Source of the DNA: Vibrio taketomensis
GTDB lineage: Bacteria > Pseudomonadota > Gammaproteobacteria > Enterobacterales > Vibrionaceae
Reading direction: 5' to 3'
DNA length: 64,000 nucleotides
Assembly (NCBI RefSeq): GCF_009938165.1
Contig: NZ_AP019649.1
Location: 1,860,001 to 1,924,000, forward strand
Under the pieces are notes generated by a model. That model did no database searches. It was not told the origin of the DNA and worked only from the letters and a program-made list of their open reading frames with translations. The position numbers were made by a program, and so were the translations under genes. This document shows positions 1 to 8,961 of the stretch, one piece after another (position 1 is the stretch's first letter; the number at the start of each line of letters is the position of its first letter).

Positions 1-784
1 GTACGGCTTGGAATAGCTCGCCACGTTGGTCACGCCAGTCCTGCCACTTCCAACCTTCAGGTAATGGCTGTTGACTCAACTCACCGACAACAAATGGGTC
101 CTCGAAAAAAAGACGCCAACCTGTGACCGTTTCAGAATTGAAACGTAATAAACGCGCGGCGTCTTCAATGTTGGTCAACATTAATTGGCCATCAACGTCT
201 GAACCAGTATTGTAAATACCACCCACGGTAAAAATGCGCTGGCTAGGAATGCGCCCTAGCGGAGTAAACTGGCTCGCACTGGTCACCATTAGGCGAACCT
301 TGTCACCCGGGCCGATATCCATAGAGCGCGCTAATGTGCTACCCACGAGCACCTGATACGAACCTGGTTTTAAATTCGATACGCGCCCTGCGATCATGTG
401 TTGCCCAATAGGGTCATGTTCGTCCGGGTCGATCCCGATCAGTAACCCGGCACTCAATTGCTTTGAACTTTGGATGACGGCTTCACTTTGCACAATCGGT
501 TCAGGATGCCCTGCGGTCGACATCGCTTGAATAAAGTCTGGTGCTTGTTCTGAACGCGGGGTTTTCCCATCATGTTGCGATATGATGGCCTGAGGTAATA
601 CACCGAGAATACGGCCTTTTAATTGCGATTCAAAACCGTTCATCACCGAAAGAACGGTAATAAGAGACATCACACCAATGGTGATACCTGCCGTCGACAT
701 ATAAGAGACAAAACGGCTAAACCTATCCCCGGAGCGTCCTCGCAAATAGCGCAAACCGATGAAGGTTGAGACTGGATGAAACAT
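1..784 (-). CDS. lolC: LolC, lipoprotein-releasing ABC transporter permease (partial)
   Basis: Translating the minus strand from the ATG at 784 gives a protein beginning MFHPVSTFIGLRYLRGR, followed by a first membrane segment with TVLSVMNGFE. This is the characteristic start of LolC/LolE permeases; the tyrosine/arginine-rich start and the QLKGRILGVLPQAI stretch fit LolC best. The family works with the ATPase LolD in the inner membrane to release mature lipoproteins to the carrier LolA. About 261 residues are present (roughly 400 is usual). They cover TM1 and most of the large periplasmic domain; the C-terminal three membrane segments lie beyond the left edge. It diverges from the PilZ gene across 164 bp. 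The frame is open to the edge with no lesion seen. Confidence 0.9.
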   Translation of the reverse strand, partial: MFHPVSTFIGLRYLRGRSGDRFSRFVSYMSTAGITIGVMSLITVLSVMNGFESQLKGRILGVLPQAIISQHDGKTPRSEQAPDFIQAMSTAGHPEPIVQSEAVIQSSKQLSAGLLIGIDPDEHDPIGQHMIAGRVSNLKPGSYQVLVGSTLARSMDIGPGDKVRLMVTSASQFTPLGRIPSQRIFTVGGIYNTGSDVDGQLMLTNIEDAARLLRFNSETVTGWRLFFEDPFVVGELSQQPLPEGWKWQDWRDQRGELFQAV

Positions 785-948
785 AAATAAAACCAATACC
801 TATCAATGGCGAATACTGTAACGGTTAATTTGTCTGGCTGATAGCCCTAAATTGCCATTTCTCGGTTAAAATTAGTAATTAACAATGACATACCTTGATT
901 AGTTGTAGCTTATGACGATAATCAGAGCATCAATAGAAGGAAAAGTTC

Positions 949-1515
949 ATGTCGGACCAAGAATACTTTACTGTTCATCACCAAATGACCGTCAATGTCG
1001 AACCCTTGGCAGACGATTTTAGCTTTCCAAGTTTTGAACAATTTGAAACTGAAATTCCCGCACCATTTCTTGTTGCAAGTGAATTCAGTAACCTTGACCA
1101 ACTAAATGATGCGGCGCGCGCTGAGCTAAAGAGTAATGACTTTAAACATGTGATTAATTTACTCGATACGCAGAATGCAAAGTTGAATCTTCTGCTAACC
1201 TTTATGCTGTCACAACAGGATGAAGCAAGCTTCCGTCACCAAACGACGGCCTTTGGTGCCAGTCAATTTAGCTATCACGCCCAAAAGCCACTCAATATCG
1301 GTCAAAAAGTCTGTTGTAAGCTTTTCCTTGATCATCCTGCTGCTGCAATTTATTGCTACGGTTCCGTAGTTAACTGTAGCCAAGAAAACGAACAAGCTAC
1401 GATTACAGTCAAATATGAGCGCCTACGAGACTTAGACCAAGACTTATTGATCAAAGCAGCGCTTTATCAGCAACAAAAGCTCTTACGTCAACGCTCACTG
1501 AATCGCGAAAACTAA
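949..1515 (+). CDS. PilZ-domain-like protein (VC1885/PlzB-type)
   Basis: A 188-residue soluble protein. Residues about 80-160 have the beta-barrel layout of a PilZ domain: the FSYHAQKPLNIGQKV segment resembles the region after the second PilZ motif. The two signature c-di-GMP motifs (RxxxR and D/NxSxxG) are not visible: at the second motif the sequence reads TAFGASQFS. It sits 8 bp upstream of mfd and divergent from lolC, the same position as the V. cholerae PilZ protein VC1885 (PlzB) as I recall it. From the residues I infer that it probably does not bind c-di-GMP in the canonical way. A GGAAAAG Shine-Dalgarno sequence precedes the ATG. The role is unknown. Confidence 0.8.
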   Translation: MSDQEYFTVHHQMTVNVEPLADDFSFPSFEQFETEIPAPFLVASEFSNLDQLNDAARAELKSNDFKHVINLLDTQNAKLNLLLTFMLSQQDEASFRHQTTAFGASQFSYHAQKPLNIGQKVCCKLFLDHPAAAIYCYGSVVNCSQENEQATITVKYERLRDLDQDLLIKAALYQQQKLLRQRSLNREN

Positions 1516-1523
1516 ATTTAGTT

Positions 1524-4500
1524 ATGTCAAAACCATATTTACTTAACCTTGTTAACCCACAAGGTGCTGGCGACAAAAAATACGTCGGCAATCTTCCAGG
1601 TTCGGCGTTAGCACTCGCTATCGCTGAACTGGCAGAGCAACACAAGGGTCATACCCTGCTTGCTACGCCTGATCCACAAACAGCCCTGAAACTGCAACAA
1701 GAGTTAGAGCAGTTTTGCGCACAAGACGTGACGCTGTTCCCTGATTGGGAAACTCTGCCATACGATAACTTTTCACCACACCAAGAAATCATTTCCGAAC
1801 GCATCGCGCGACTTTACCAACTGCCTACGCAAAGCCAAGGCATTACGATCGTACCGATAAGCACCCTACTACAGCGTCAATCACCACGTGAGTTCTTGAT
1901 GCAGCACACCTTGATGGTAAAAACGGGTGACCTATTTTCACTGGAAAAACTGCGCCTGCAACTGGAAAAATCCGGTTATCGACATACCGACCAAGTTTTT
2001 GGCCCAGGTGAGTACGCGAGCCGTGGTTCAATTATCGACCTATACCCTATGGGCTCGACAGATCCATACCGTATCGATTTCTTTGATGATGAAATTGACA
2101 CAATTCGCACCTTTGACCCTGAGAATCAACGCTCAATCGAAGATGTGAAAGAAATCCGTCTGCTACCTGCCCACGAGTTTCCAACCAGTGAAGCGGCAAT
2201 TGAAGATTTCCGTATTCGCTGGCGTCAACGCTTTGAAGCACGCCGCGAACCTGAATCGGTCTACATGCAAGTTAGTAAAGGGACATGGCCTGCTGGTATT
2301 GAATATTGGCAGCCTCTGTTTTTTGAACAAACTGAGACCTTATTTGATTACATTGCGGATAACACACTGCTCATCTCGGTAGGCAATCTTGAATCAGCAA
2401 TTGATACCTTCTTGACCGACGTCGATTATCGCTACGACCAACGTAAAGTTGACCCGTTACGTCCGCTGCTCCCACCAGAAGAGCTGTGGCTAAAAAAAGA
2501 TGAACTGTTTAGCTACTTTAAACAGCTGCCGCAAGCACTGCTTAGTATCGATCCAGTAGCCGAAAAACAGGGGCGTACTAACCCGAACATATCGCCTCTA
2601 CCTGAGCTAAAAGTACAGCATCAAAATAAAGAGCCGATGGCTGAATTGCGTCAATTTAGTGAGAGCTACCAAGGCAAGATCATCTTTTCCGTCGAATCGG
2701 AAGGTCGCCGAGAAGCCTTGCTTGAGTTATTGCAACGCATCAAGTTAAGACCCGTTGAATGTGACAGTTTTTGTGATGCGTTAGCTCATAAGAACAAGTT
2801 TACGCTTATGCTGGGCGCGGCCGAGCACGGCTTTTTGTATGGCGATCAAGAAATTGCGTTTATTTGTGAAAGCGACTTACTTGGCGATCGGGTCATCCAA
2901 CGCCGCCGTAAAGATCGCAAAACCACCAATAGCGATGCCGTTATTCGCAACCTTGCCGAGCTGAAGCCTGGGCAACCCGTCGTGCACATTGACCACGGTA
3001 TTGGGCGTTACTTAGGTTTGCAAACCCTTGAAGCGGGCGGCATGACCACAGAATACGTCACACTCGAATACCAAAACGAAGCGAAACTCTACGTACCTGT
3101 TGCCTCGCTCAACCTTATTAGCCGTTATTCTGGCGGCGCCGAAGAAAGTGCACCACTGCATAAATTAGGCGGTGAAGCGTGGGCGAAAGCACGCCGTAAA
3201 GCAGCCGAAAAAGTGCGTGACGTGGCAGCGGAACTGCTTGATGTGTATGCCAAACGAGAGCTGAAACCTGGGTACAAATTTGCCCTCGACCGTGGCCAAT
3301 ACGCAACCTTTAAATCAGGTTTCCCGTTTGAAGAAACCGACGACCAATCGATGGCAATCAACGCTGTACTCTCCGACATGTGTCAAGCTAAAGCCATGGA
3401 TCGTCTTGTGTGTGGTGATGTTGGTTTTGGTAAAACAGAAGTTGCAATGCGCGCGGCATTTGTGGCAACAGACAACGGCAAACAAGTCGCGGTGTTAGTA
3501 CCTACTACGCTACTTGCGCAGCAGCATTTTGAAAACTTCCGCGATCGTTTCGCTAACTTACCAATTCGCGTCGAAGTCTTGTCGCGCTTCAAGACTGCTA
3601 AAGAACAAAAAGCAGTATTGCAAGATATCAGCGACGGCAAAGTTGATCTCGTGGTCGGGACTCATAAGCTACTATCTAGCGATATTCAGTTCAAAGATCT
3701 TGGCTTACTGATCGTCGATGAAGAACATCGCTTCGGTGTGCGCCAAAAAGAAAAAATGAAAGCGATGCGTGCGGATGTTGATATTCTTACACTGACTGCA
3801 ACGCCTATTCCTCGCACTCTCAATATGGCGATGAGTGGTATGCGCGATTTATCGATTATTGCCACACCACCAGCACGCCGTTTAGCAATTAAAACCTTCG
3901 TACGCCAGCGTGACGACACGGTTATTCGCGAGGCCATTTTGCGTGAAATTATGCGTGGTGGTCAGGTTTACTTCCTTCACAATCAAGTTGAGACAATCGA
4001 AAAGGTTGCTGCTGATCTTGAAAAACTGGTGCCGGAAGCTCGTGTCACGGTCGCACATGGTCAAATGCGCGAACGTGAACTAGAAAAAGTGATGAACGAT
4101 TTTTATCATCAGCGCTTTAACCTACTCGTGTGTACCACGATTATTGAAACCGGCATCGATGTCCCAACAGCGAATACCATCATCATGGATCGCGCCGACT
4201 ATCTAGGTTTAGCGCAGTTGCATCAGTTGCGTGGTCGTGTTGGACGTTCACATCACCAAGCATACGCTTACTTGCTCACACCGCACCCGAAAGCCATGAC
4301 GAAAGATGCCATTAAGCGTTTAGATGCTATCGCATCGTTAGAAGATCTCGGGGCAGGATTTACACTTGCAACGCACGATCTCGAAATTCGTGGCGCTGGT
4401 GAGTTGCTAGGCGAGGAACAAAGCGGTCAGATTCAATCCGTCGGCTTCACCTTGTACATGGAAATGCTAGAACAAGCAGTAGAAGCGCTAAAAGAAGGTC

Positions 4501-4985
4501 GTGAACCGTCATTAGACGATCTACTTCGTGAGCAAACCGAAGTCGAAATGCGTTTGCCAGCTCTGTTACCTGAAGACTACATTCCGGATGTGAACACACG
4601 CTTGTCGATGTACAAACAAATCGCAAGTGTGGCCGACAAAGATGAATTGGATAGTCTAAAAGTCGAATTAATTGACCGCTTTGGTCTATTACCCGACGCA
4701 GCTAAAAATCTTCTTAAGGTTGCAGAGTTGAAACTCTCTGCTGCGCAACTTAAAGTGAAGAAAATCGAAGCGCATGACAAAGGCGGTTACATTGAGTTTT
4801 ACCCAGATGCTGAAATTAACCCAATGTATCTGGTCAAACTGTTACAATCTCAGCCACAAAAATTTGCAATGGACGGACCTACTAAGTTCAAGTTTACGAT
4901 ACCATTAGTAGATAGACGTCAACGAGTACAGTTTGTTGCTGACATGCTGGCTGAATTCCAGCAAAATTTATTACCAAAAGCATAA
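1524..4985 (+). CDS. mfd: Mfd, transcription-repair coupling factor
   Basis: At 1153 residues this has the usual length for Mfd, the ATP-driven translocase that removes RNA polymerase stalled at DNA lesions and recruits UvrA. Domains in order: UvrB-homology region (about 1-340), RNA-polymerase-interacting CarD-like domain containing PVVHIDHGIGRYLGL (about 485-560), and a RecG-like SF2 helicase motor with Walker A GDVGFGKTE (about 632) and Walker B VDEEH (about 731). The TRG-type motif region with TIIETGIDVPTANT and the QLRGRVGRS motif VI follow, then a C-terminal TRCF autoinhibitory domain. It starts 8 bp after the PilZ gene, so the two are probably cotranscribed. Nothing is broken. Confidence 0.98.
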   Translation: MSKPYLLNLVNPQGAGDKKYVGNLPGSALALAIAELAEQHKGHTLLATPDPQTALKLQQELEQFCAQDVTLFPDWETLPYDNFSPHQEIISERIARLYQLPTQSQGITIVPISTLLQRQSPREFLMQHTLMVKTGDLFSLEKLRLQLEKSGYRHTDQVFGPGEYASRGSIIDLYPMGSTDPYRIDFFDDEIDTIRTFDPENQRSIEDVKEIRLLPAHEFPTSEAAIEDFRIRWRQRFEARREPESVYMQVSKGTWPAGIEYWQPLFFEQTETLFDYIADNTLLISVGNLESAIDTFLTDVDYRYDQRKVDPLRPLLPPEELWLKKDELFSYFKQLPQALLSIDPVAEKQGRTNPNISPLPELKVQHQNKEPMAELRQFSESYQGKIIFSVESEGRREALLELLQRIKLRPVECDSFCDALAHKNKFTLMLGAAEHGFLYGDQEIAFICESDLLGDRVIQRRRKDRKTTNSDAVIRNLAELKPGQPVVHIDHGIGRYLGLQTLEAGGMTTEYVTLEYQNEAKLYVPVASLNLISRYSGGAEESAPLHKLGGEAWAKARRKAAEKVRDVAAELLDVYAKRELKPGYKFALDRGQYATFKSGFPFEETDDQSMAINAVLSDMCQAKAMDRLVCGDVGFGKTEVAMRAAFVATDNGKQVAVLVPTTLLAQQHFENFRDRFANLPIRVEVLSRFKTAKEQKAVLQDISDGKVDLVVGTHKLLSSDIQFKDLGLLIVDEEHRFGVRQKEKMKAMRADVDILTLTATPIPRTLNMAMSGMRDLSIIATPPARRLAIKTFVRQRDDTVIREAILREIMRGGQVYFLHNQVETIEKVAADLEKLVPEARVTVAHGQMRERELEKVMNDFYHQRFNLLVCTTIIETGIDVPTANTIIMDRADYLGLAQLHQLRGRVGRSHHQAYAYLLTPHPKAMTKDAIKRLDAIASLEDLGAGFTLATHDLEIRGAGELLGEEQSGQIQSVGFTLYMEMLEQAVEALKEGREPSLDDLLREQTEVEMRLPALLPEDYIPDVNTRLSMYKQIASVADKDELDSLKVELIDRFGLLPDAAKNLLKVAELKLSAAQLKVKKIEAHDKGGYIEFYPDAEINPMYLVKLLQSQPQKFAMDGPTKFKFTIPLVDRRQRVQFVADMLAEFQQNLLPKA

Positions 4986-5024
4986 TTATGTATTTCGGGA
5001 AGAACGCCCGAATATGGAGATGGA

Positions 5025-5792
5025 ATGAAAAAACTGATCCCACTGCTTCTCTTCTTTGTCGCTCTGCCAAGTTGGGCACAGCGCCAGTTTGATATCGAAG
5101 TGATCATTTTTAAACGCGCAGTGGACGCAGAGCAAGTAAGCGAATCATGGCCTACGACTCTGCCACAAATTAATTTGGATAAAGCGGGCAGCTTTTCCGA
5201 CAGCAATTATCGCGCTCGTAAAGGTGTACAAATGCTGCCACGCTCAAGCTATGAGCTAGACAGTGAAGAGCAAAAGCTACGTAACCATGCGGGGTTTGAA
5301 GTTCTGATGCATACGGCGTGGCGCCAAGGAGATAAAGGTCGCCTGTCAGCACCGATTTTCCATATTACTGCGGGTAAAAACTACAGCAACCAATTTAATC
5401 CCGATGGTTCTCCAATCGGTTCTGTCAACGAATCCGTCATTGATGGTGTGAGTGAGCAAACTGTGTCTGGCCCGCTTTACGAGTTAGATGGTACTTTGCA
5501 GATCTATGTTGAACATTACCTATACGCTGACGTTAACCTCGACTTAAAAGAGCCAAGTGTGCGTGAGATTGTGATTCAAGACCCGATCGATACCCTGCCT
5601 CAAACGAATGCCGATACAAACATTGATACGGTTCAAGCTGGTTTGATGACAGAAATTACGCCAACCGTACATAAAGAAGAGTTTCTCAAGAGTTACCGCA
5701 TGGACCAAAAACGTCGCATGCGCAGTAGTGAAACCCACTTCTTGGATCACCCACTGATGGGGATGATCATTCAAGTGCGCCGCGTAGAGTAA
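5025..5792 (+). CDS. csiV: CsiV, peptidoglycan-binding envelope protein
   Basis: A 255-residue protein with a clean signal peptide (MKKLIPLLLFFVALPSWA, cleavage before Q19). The mature start QFDIEVIIFKR is typical of the CsiV family (formerly DUF2803). In V. cholerae, CsiV binds peptidoglycan and is needed for growth that depends on PBP1A-LpoA; I am carrying that role over by homology. It follows mfd by 39 bp, with a GGAGATGG ribosome-binding site just before the ATG, and is followed by a hairpin terminator. It is probably expressed with mfd and may also have its own promoter. Confidence 0.85.
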   Translation: MKKLIPLLLFFVALPSWAQRQFDIEVIIFKRAVDAEQVSESWPTTLPQINLDKAGSFSDSNYRARKGVQMLPRSSYELDSEEQKLRNHAGFEVLMHTAWRQGDKGRLSAPIFHITAGKNYSNQFNPDGSPIGSVNESVIDGVSEQTVSGPLYELDGTLQIYVEHYLYADVNLDLKEPSVREIVIQDPIDTLPQTNADTNIDTVQAGLMTEITPTVHKEEFLKSYRMDQKRRMRSSETHFLDHPLMGMIIQVRRVE

Positions 5793-5821
5793 CTCTATAA
5801 GGTCGTTAATTGGATAAAGAC

Positions 5822-5851
5822 AACGCTCAGCCAACTGGTTGGGCGTTTTTT
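5822..5851 (+). terminator. Rho-independent terminator after csiV
   Basis: The arms AACGC...GCCAAC and GTTGG-GCGTT pair with a three-base bulge, and a run of six T follows. It lies 30 bp after the csiV stop and before the acetyltransferase gene. Confidence 0.7.
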
Positions 5852-5880
5852 ATAACTCATGTGTATAGCAGACGTTTCCT

Positions 5881-6420
5881 ATGAGCCCTGATTATCAGAT
5901 CATCACATCTTCTTTGGTCTTACGCTTAATCGATAGTGAGGATAGCGAAGAATTACAGACACTTATTCGTCATTCGCCAAGTTTGCATCAATGGATTGAG
6001 TGGTGCCATGCTGATTTCAGCCAACAAGAGGCTGACAAATTTATTCTCTCAACTCGCTTAAACTGGGTTAAATCGCAAGCGTTTGGATTTGGTGTTTATC
6101 GCCGTTGTGATGACCGATTACTTGGCATGGTCGCTATCAACGAACTCTATCATACGTTTAATATGGCGAGTATCGGTTACTGGATTGGTGATGCGTATCA
6201 GCAACAAGGCTATGCTCGCAAAGCGTTATCTGCGTTACGTGATTTTTGTTTTGATACTCTCAAATTAACGCGTTTAGAGATTGTCTGTGACCCGGACAAT
6301 CATGCCAGTCAAAAGCTCGCAATCGCATGTGATGCTGAGTTTGAAACTTATGCGGCCAATCGTTTTATCGTCGATCGCCAACCCAAACTTGGCGCTGTCT
6401 ACTCAATCATTCCTCGTTAA
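5881..6420 (+). CDS. GNAT-family N-acetyltransferase (RimJ/RimL-like)
   Basis: A 179-residue GNAT protein of the RimJ/RimL type (Acetyltransf_3). Visible features are the strand leading to GYWIGDAYQQQGYARKAL (acetyl-CoA pyrophosphate loop Q-x-x-G-Y-A, about residues 98-118) and the downstream LTRLEIVCDPDNHASQKLA segment, typical of ribosomal-protein or small-molecule acetyltransferases. It probably transfers acetyl from acetyl-CoA to an amine, but the substrate cannot be told from sequence. It lies between two terminators and is likely monocistronic. The ATG at 5881 has only a weak Shine-Dalgarno sequence. Confidence 0.85.
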   Translation: MSPDYQIITSSLVLRLIDSEDSEELQTLIRHSPSLHQWIEWCHADFSQQEADKFILSTRLNWVKSQAFGFGVYRRCDDRLLGMVAINELYHTFNMASIGYWIGDAYQQQGYARKALSALRDFCFDTLKLTRLEIVCDPDNHASQKLAIACDAEFETYAANRFIVDRQPKLGAVYSIIPR

Positions 6421-6491
6421 TGAGACTTCAGTAAATGTCCCCTGAGGGAGCAATACTCTTCTGAACATGCTATAGCGCATTGAATTGACAT

Positions 6492-6522
6492 AAAAAAACC
6501 GAAGCAATGCTTCGGTTTTTTT
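6492..6522. terminator. Bidirectional terminator between the GNAT gene and ndh
   Basis: AAACCGAAGC-AAT-GCTTCGGTTT is flanked by A-rich and T-rich tracts, so it can terminate the plus-strand acetyltransferase and the minus-strand ndh, which converge here. Confidence 0.9.
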
Positions 6523-6555
6523 GATTCAATCATCTATTCGATGGCAAAAATTTGA

Positions 6556-7890
6556 TTAATGCAGTTTCAAATTCGGACGTAATACGCGGTTAATACGTCC
6601 CATCAATAGAATCAATGAAGTCTTAAACACGCCATGCAGCGCCATTTGGTGCATACGATACAATGAAATATACACAACACGAGCGATACGGCCTTCAACC
6701 ATCATTGAGCCTTTGGTCAAGTTACCCATCAGGCTACCAACGGTAGAGAAACGACTCAGCGATACCAGTGAACCATGGTCATGATAAATGTATGGTTTCA
6801 GCTCACGATTAGACATAAGCGCAATGATGTTTTTGAACGCAAGCGATGCCATTTGGTGTGCAGCTTGTGCGCGCGGCGGAACAAAAGAACCATCCGGTTG
6901 AGTACATTGGGCCAAATCACCAATAACGAAAATGCTGTCATCACGCGTGGTTTGTAGCGTATCTTTCACCACTAGCTGGTTGATACGGTTGCTCTCAAGA
7001 CCAGCAATATCTTTCATAAAATCAGGCGCTTTGATACCCGCAGCCCACACCATAATTTGCGCAGGGATCTTTTCGCCATCTTTTGTGGTTAGTCCGTCTT
7101 TTTCTGCTTTGGTCACCATAGTCGCTGTGCGCACGTTAACACCAAGCTTAGTTAGCTCTTGGTGAGCGGCGCCTGAAATACGTGGTGGCAATGCTGGAAG
7201 AATACGTTCACCCGCTTCAATCAGGTTCACATTCAATTTGCTTGAATCTAAATCCCCAAAGCCGTATGTATGCAGCTCTTTGATGGCATTGTGAAGCTCA
7301 GCAGAAAGTTCCACACCTGTCGCACCAGCACCAACGATCGCGATATCTACCGTACCATGACCTTGCTTAGCATGCAGTTTCAAGAACTCGTTGTTCATAT
7401 TGGTACGGAAACGATGGGCTTGCTCAGGGCTGTCTAAGAAAATACAGTTTTCACGCACACCTGGTGTGTTGAAATCATTAGAAGTAGAACCGATCGCTAG
7501 AACCAAAAAGTCATATTCAAGTTCGCGGCTTGGCATTAGCAGCTCACCTTGCTCATCTTTTAGTTCTGAAAGCACAACGACTTTGCGCTCACGATCAATG
7601 TTTTCTAGGCTACCCAGTTGAAAATCAAAATGGTGGTTTTTCGCATGCGCGCGGTAGCTCAATGCATCCACACCTTCATCCAACGAACCTGTTGCTACCT
7701 CATGTAGTAAAGGTTTCCACAAATGGCTTGATTTACGGTCAACCAAAGTCACTTGCGCGCGACCTTTACGACCAAGAGTACGACCTAGTTTAGTAGCAAG
7801 CTCAAGACCGCCCGCACCGCCACCTACTACGATAATTTTTTCATAGTAACTGTCCTCTAAGATAAAAACGAAATCTGCTTTAGCCCGCAC
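6556..7890 (-). CDS. ndh: Ndh, type II NADH:quinone dehydrogenase (start region needs checking)
   Basis: This is the non-proton-pumping NADH:quinone oxidoreductase of the inner membrane. The N-terminal FAD-binding Rossmann motif [16 protein letters not shown], the NAD-binding [18 protein letters not shown] (about residue 190) and C-terminal amphipathic segments match E. coli Ndh over its whole length. The start is odd. The only in-frame start upstream is GTG at 7890 with no Shine-Dalgarno sequence, adding a non-homologous leader ([17 protein letters not shown]). A good site, AGAGGA with 8-nt spacing, instead precedes an ATG at 7844 that is one base out of frame. ATG followed by A6 would read [10 protein letters not shown] if the tract were A7. 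Either the sequence lacks one A or slippage is used. The body of the gene is certain. Confidence 0.93.
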   Translation of the reverse strand: MRAKADFVFILEDSYYEKIIVVGGGAGGLELATKLGRTLGRKGRAQVTLVDRKSSHLWKPLLHEVATGSLDEGVDALSYRAHAKNHHFDFQLGSLENIDRERKVVVLSELKDEQGELLMPSRELEYDFLVLAIGSTSNDFNTPGVRENCIFLDSPEQAHRFRTNMNNEFLKLHAKQGHGTVDIAIVGAGATGVELSAELHNAIKELHTYGFGDLDSSKLNVNLIEAGERILPALPPRISGAAHQELTKLGVNVRTATMVTKAEKDGLTTKDGEKIPAQIMVWAAGIKAPDFMKDIAGLESNRINQLVVKDTLQTTRDDSIFVIGDLAQCTQPDGSFVPPRAQAAHQMASLAFKNIIALMSNRELKPYIYHDHGSLVSLSRFSTVGSLMGNLTKGSMMVEGRIARVVYISLYRMHQMALHGVFKTSLILLMGRINRVLRPNLKLH

Positions 7891-8215
7891 TGCGCACTAA
7901 TTAAATCTTTGGGGCGTCGCAAATCGAATGCGATAGAGGTTCTTCCAGTGAACTACGTGATTGGATGTAAACTCGCTGCGGCGAGAAAATCGCTGGCAAC
8001 CTAAAACATGGGTTGCTGAGCACATTTAGGCGAGTTTTTTCACTCGCTCTCAATTTTTTGATTTTATCAAATAAATTTTATGAGACTCATTATATAGAGC
8101 AATTTTCGTGGTGCAACTAGAGATTGCTTCAAACTCATTAGAAAAAGTAAGGTAATTTGTAATCAAAGGTTTAATTTTAATATGTTGCGCTGATATAGGT
8201 GTGTTTTGCATAAAA
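7891..8215. other. ndh-ycfP intergenic region with candidate structured RNA
   Basis: 325 bp without a gene. It should hold the ndh promoter (minus strand). The main visible structure is a three-helix fold at 7969-8040 (listed separately). A TTTGAT-TTT-ATCAAA dyad at 8055-8069 resembles an FNR site but its spacer is one base short. No open frame is supported. Confidence 0.5.
7969..8040 (+). ncRNA. Candidate three-way-junction RNA / terminator-like structure
   Basis: Three nested perfect helices are visible. P1 is AAACTCGC (7969-7976) with GCGAGTTT (8030-8037). Inside it, P2 is GCGA (7981-7984) with TCGC (7990-7993), and P3 is GCAACC (7996-8001) with GGTTGC (8011-8016). Six T close the plus-strand copy (8035-8040), as in an intrinsic terminator or the 3' end of a small RNA. 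On the minus strand the same fold would lie in the 5' leader of ndh, about 125 nt before its likely ATG. I do not recognise the motif, and the strand is undecided. Confidence 0.35.
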
Positions 8216-8241
8216 AAACGGCACCAGAGGTGCCGTTTCTA
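8216..8241 (-). terminator. Terminator after ycfP
   Basis: A perfect hairpin AACGGCACC-AGA-GGTGCCGTT. On the minus strand it is followed by a T-run (A7 on plus at about 8212-8218). It lies 26 bp beyond the ycfP stop. Confidence 0.85.
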
Positions 8242-8266
8242 CTAACGTTGCTGTGCCAAGCAGCGA

Positions 8267-8809
8267 TCAATGATTTTCTTTAAATGCTTTCATCGCCTGT
8301 AAATGCTGCGAGATTTTCTTAAACTTGTGGCTTTGAGCCTCATCCCAAACAATTGGGTAGTAGTCACTCAACTCATTAGCGGTCTGTTGGTTGTCATGCA
8401 CTTCATCTTGTTTCGATAAAATCACTAAACAACGTTGGCTGTTCTTAGATCGAAATTCCGACACACATTTCGTCGCGATATCCTCATACTCCTCTGGACG
8501 GTCAATACGGCCTTGCATATTCGTCTCAGGGTGGAGATTGGGATTGAAAATAACTTGCTTAATGCCACATAAAAAACCAATACGCTCTGACCAGTAACCG
8601 CCGAGCCCTACGCCACAAATCAAAGGGTTCGCGTCGTCAGACTGTTCGATGACTTTATGCACTTCTTTTAACAAGTGCTGCATATCGTGTTTAGGGTGAA
8701 GCGTGCTGTAATTGATGAAGCGCACATCTTCATCAATAAACTGAAGCTGTAGCACTTTCTCGTGATTGCCAGGACTGGTGCTATCAAATCCGTGTAAATA
8801 GATAATCAT
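8267..8809 (-). CDS. ycfP: YcfP (UPF0227) alpha/beta-hydrolase-fold protein
   Basis: A 180-residue protein almost collinear with E. coli Ycf[19 protein letters not shown] at the start, the elbow-like GVGLGGYW around residue 66, and C-terminal [16 protein letters not shown]. The fold is alpha/beta hydrolase, but the nucleophile position reads G-L-G-G rather than the standard G-x-S-x-G. An esterase activity is therefore not assured and no substrate is known. It lies between the thiK-like gene and ndh, as in E. coli except that nagZ is missing here. Confidence 0.92.
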   Translation of the reverse strand: MIIYLHGFDSTSPGNHEKVLQLQFIDEDVRFINYSTLHPKHDMQHLLKEVHKVIEQSDDANPLICGVGLGGYWSERIGFLCGIKQVIFNPNLHPETNMQGRIDRPEEYEDIATKCVSEFRSKNSQRCLVILSKQDEVHDNQQTANELSDYYPIVWDEAQSHKFKKISQHLQAMKAFKENH

Positions 8810-8961
8810 AATTCATCCCCGATTAAACTGCTGGCTTGTTGTTAATACTAGTTCGGATTGACTAACTAAATTGCAACAAGTTCGATTTAATCTAACACGA
8901 ACTATAAGGTTTTAAAGGTGTTGTTATGAGATTCTCACGAGCTTTCAGTGAAACGGTGATC

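Noticed and set aside
8055..8069. TTTGAT-TTT-ATCAAA dyad as an FNR site for ndh
   Set aside because: The FNR consensus needs a 4-base spacer; this has 3, so it was kept only as a note even though ndh is a plausible FNR target.
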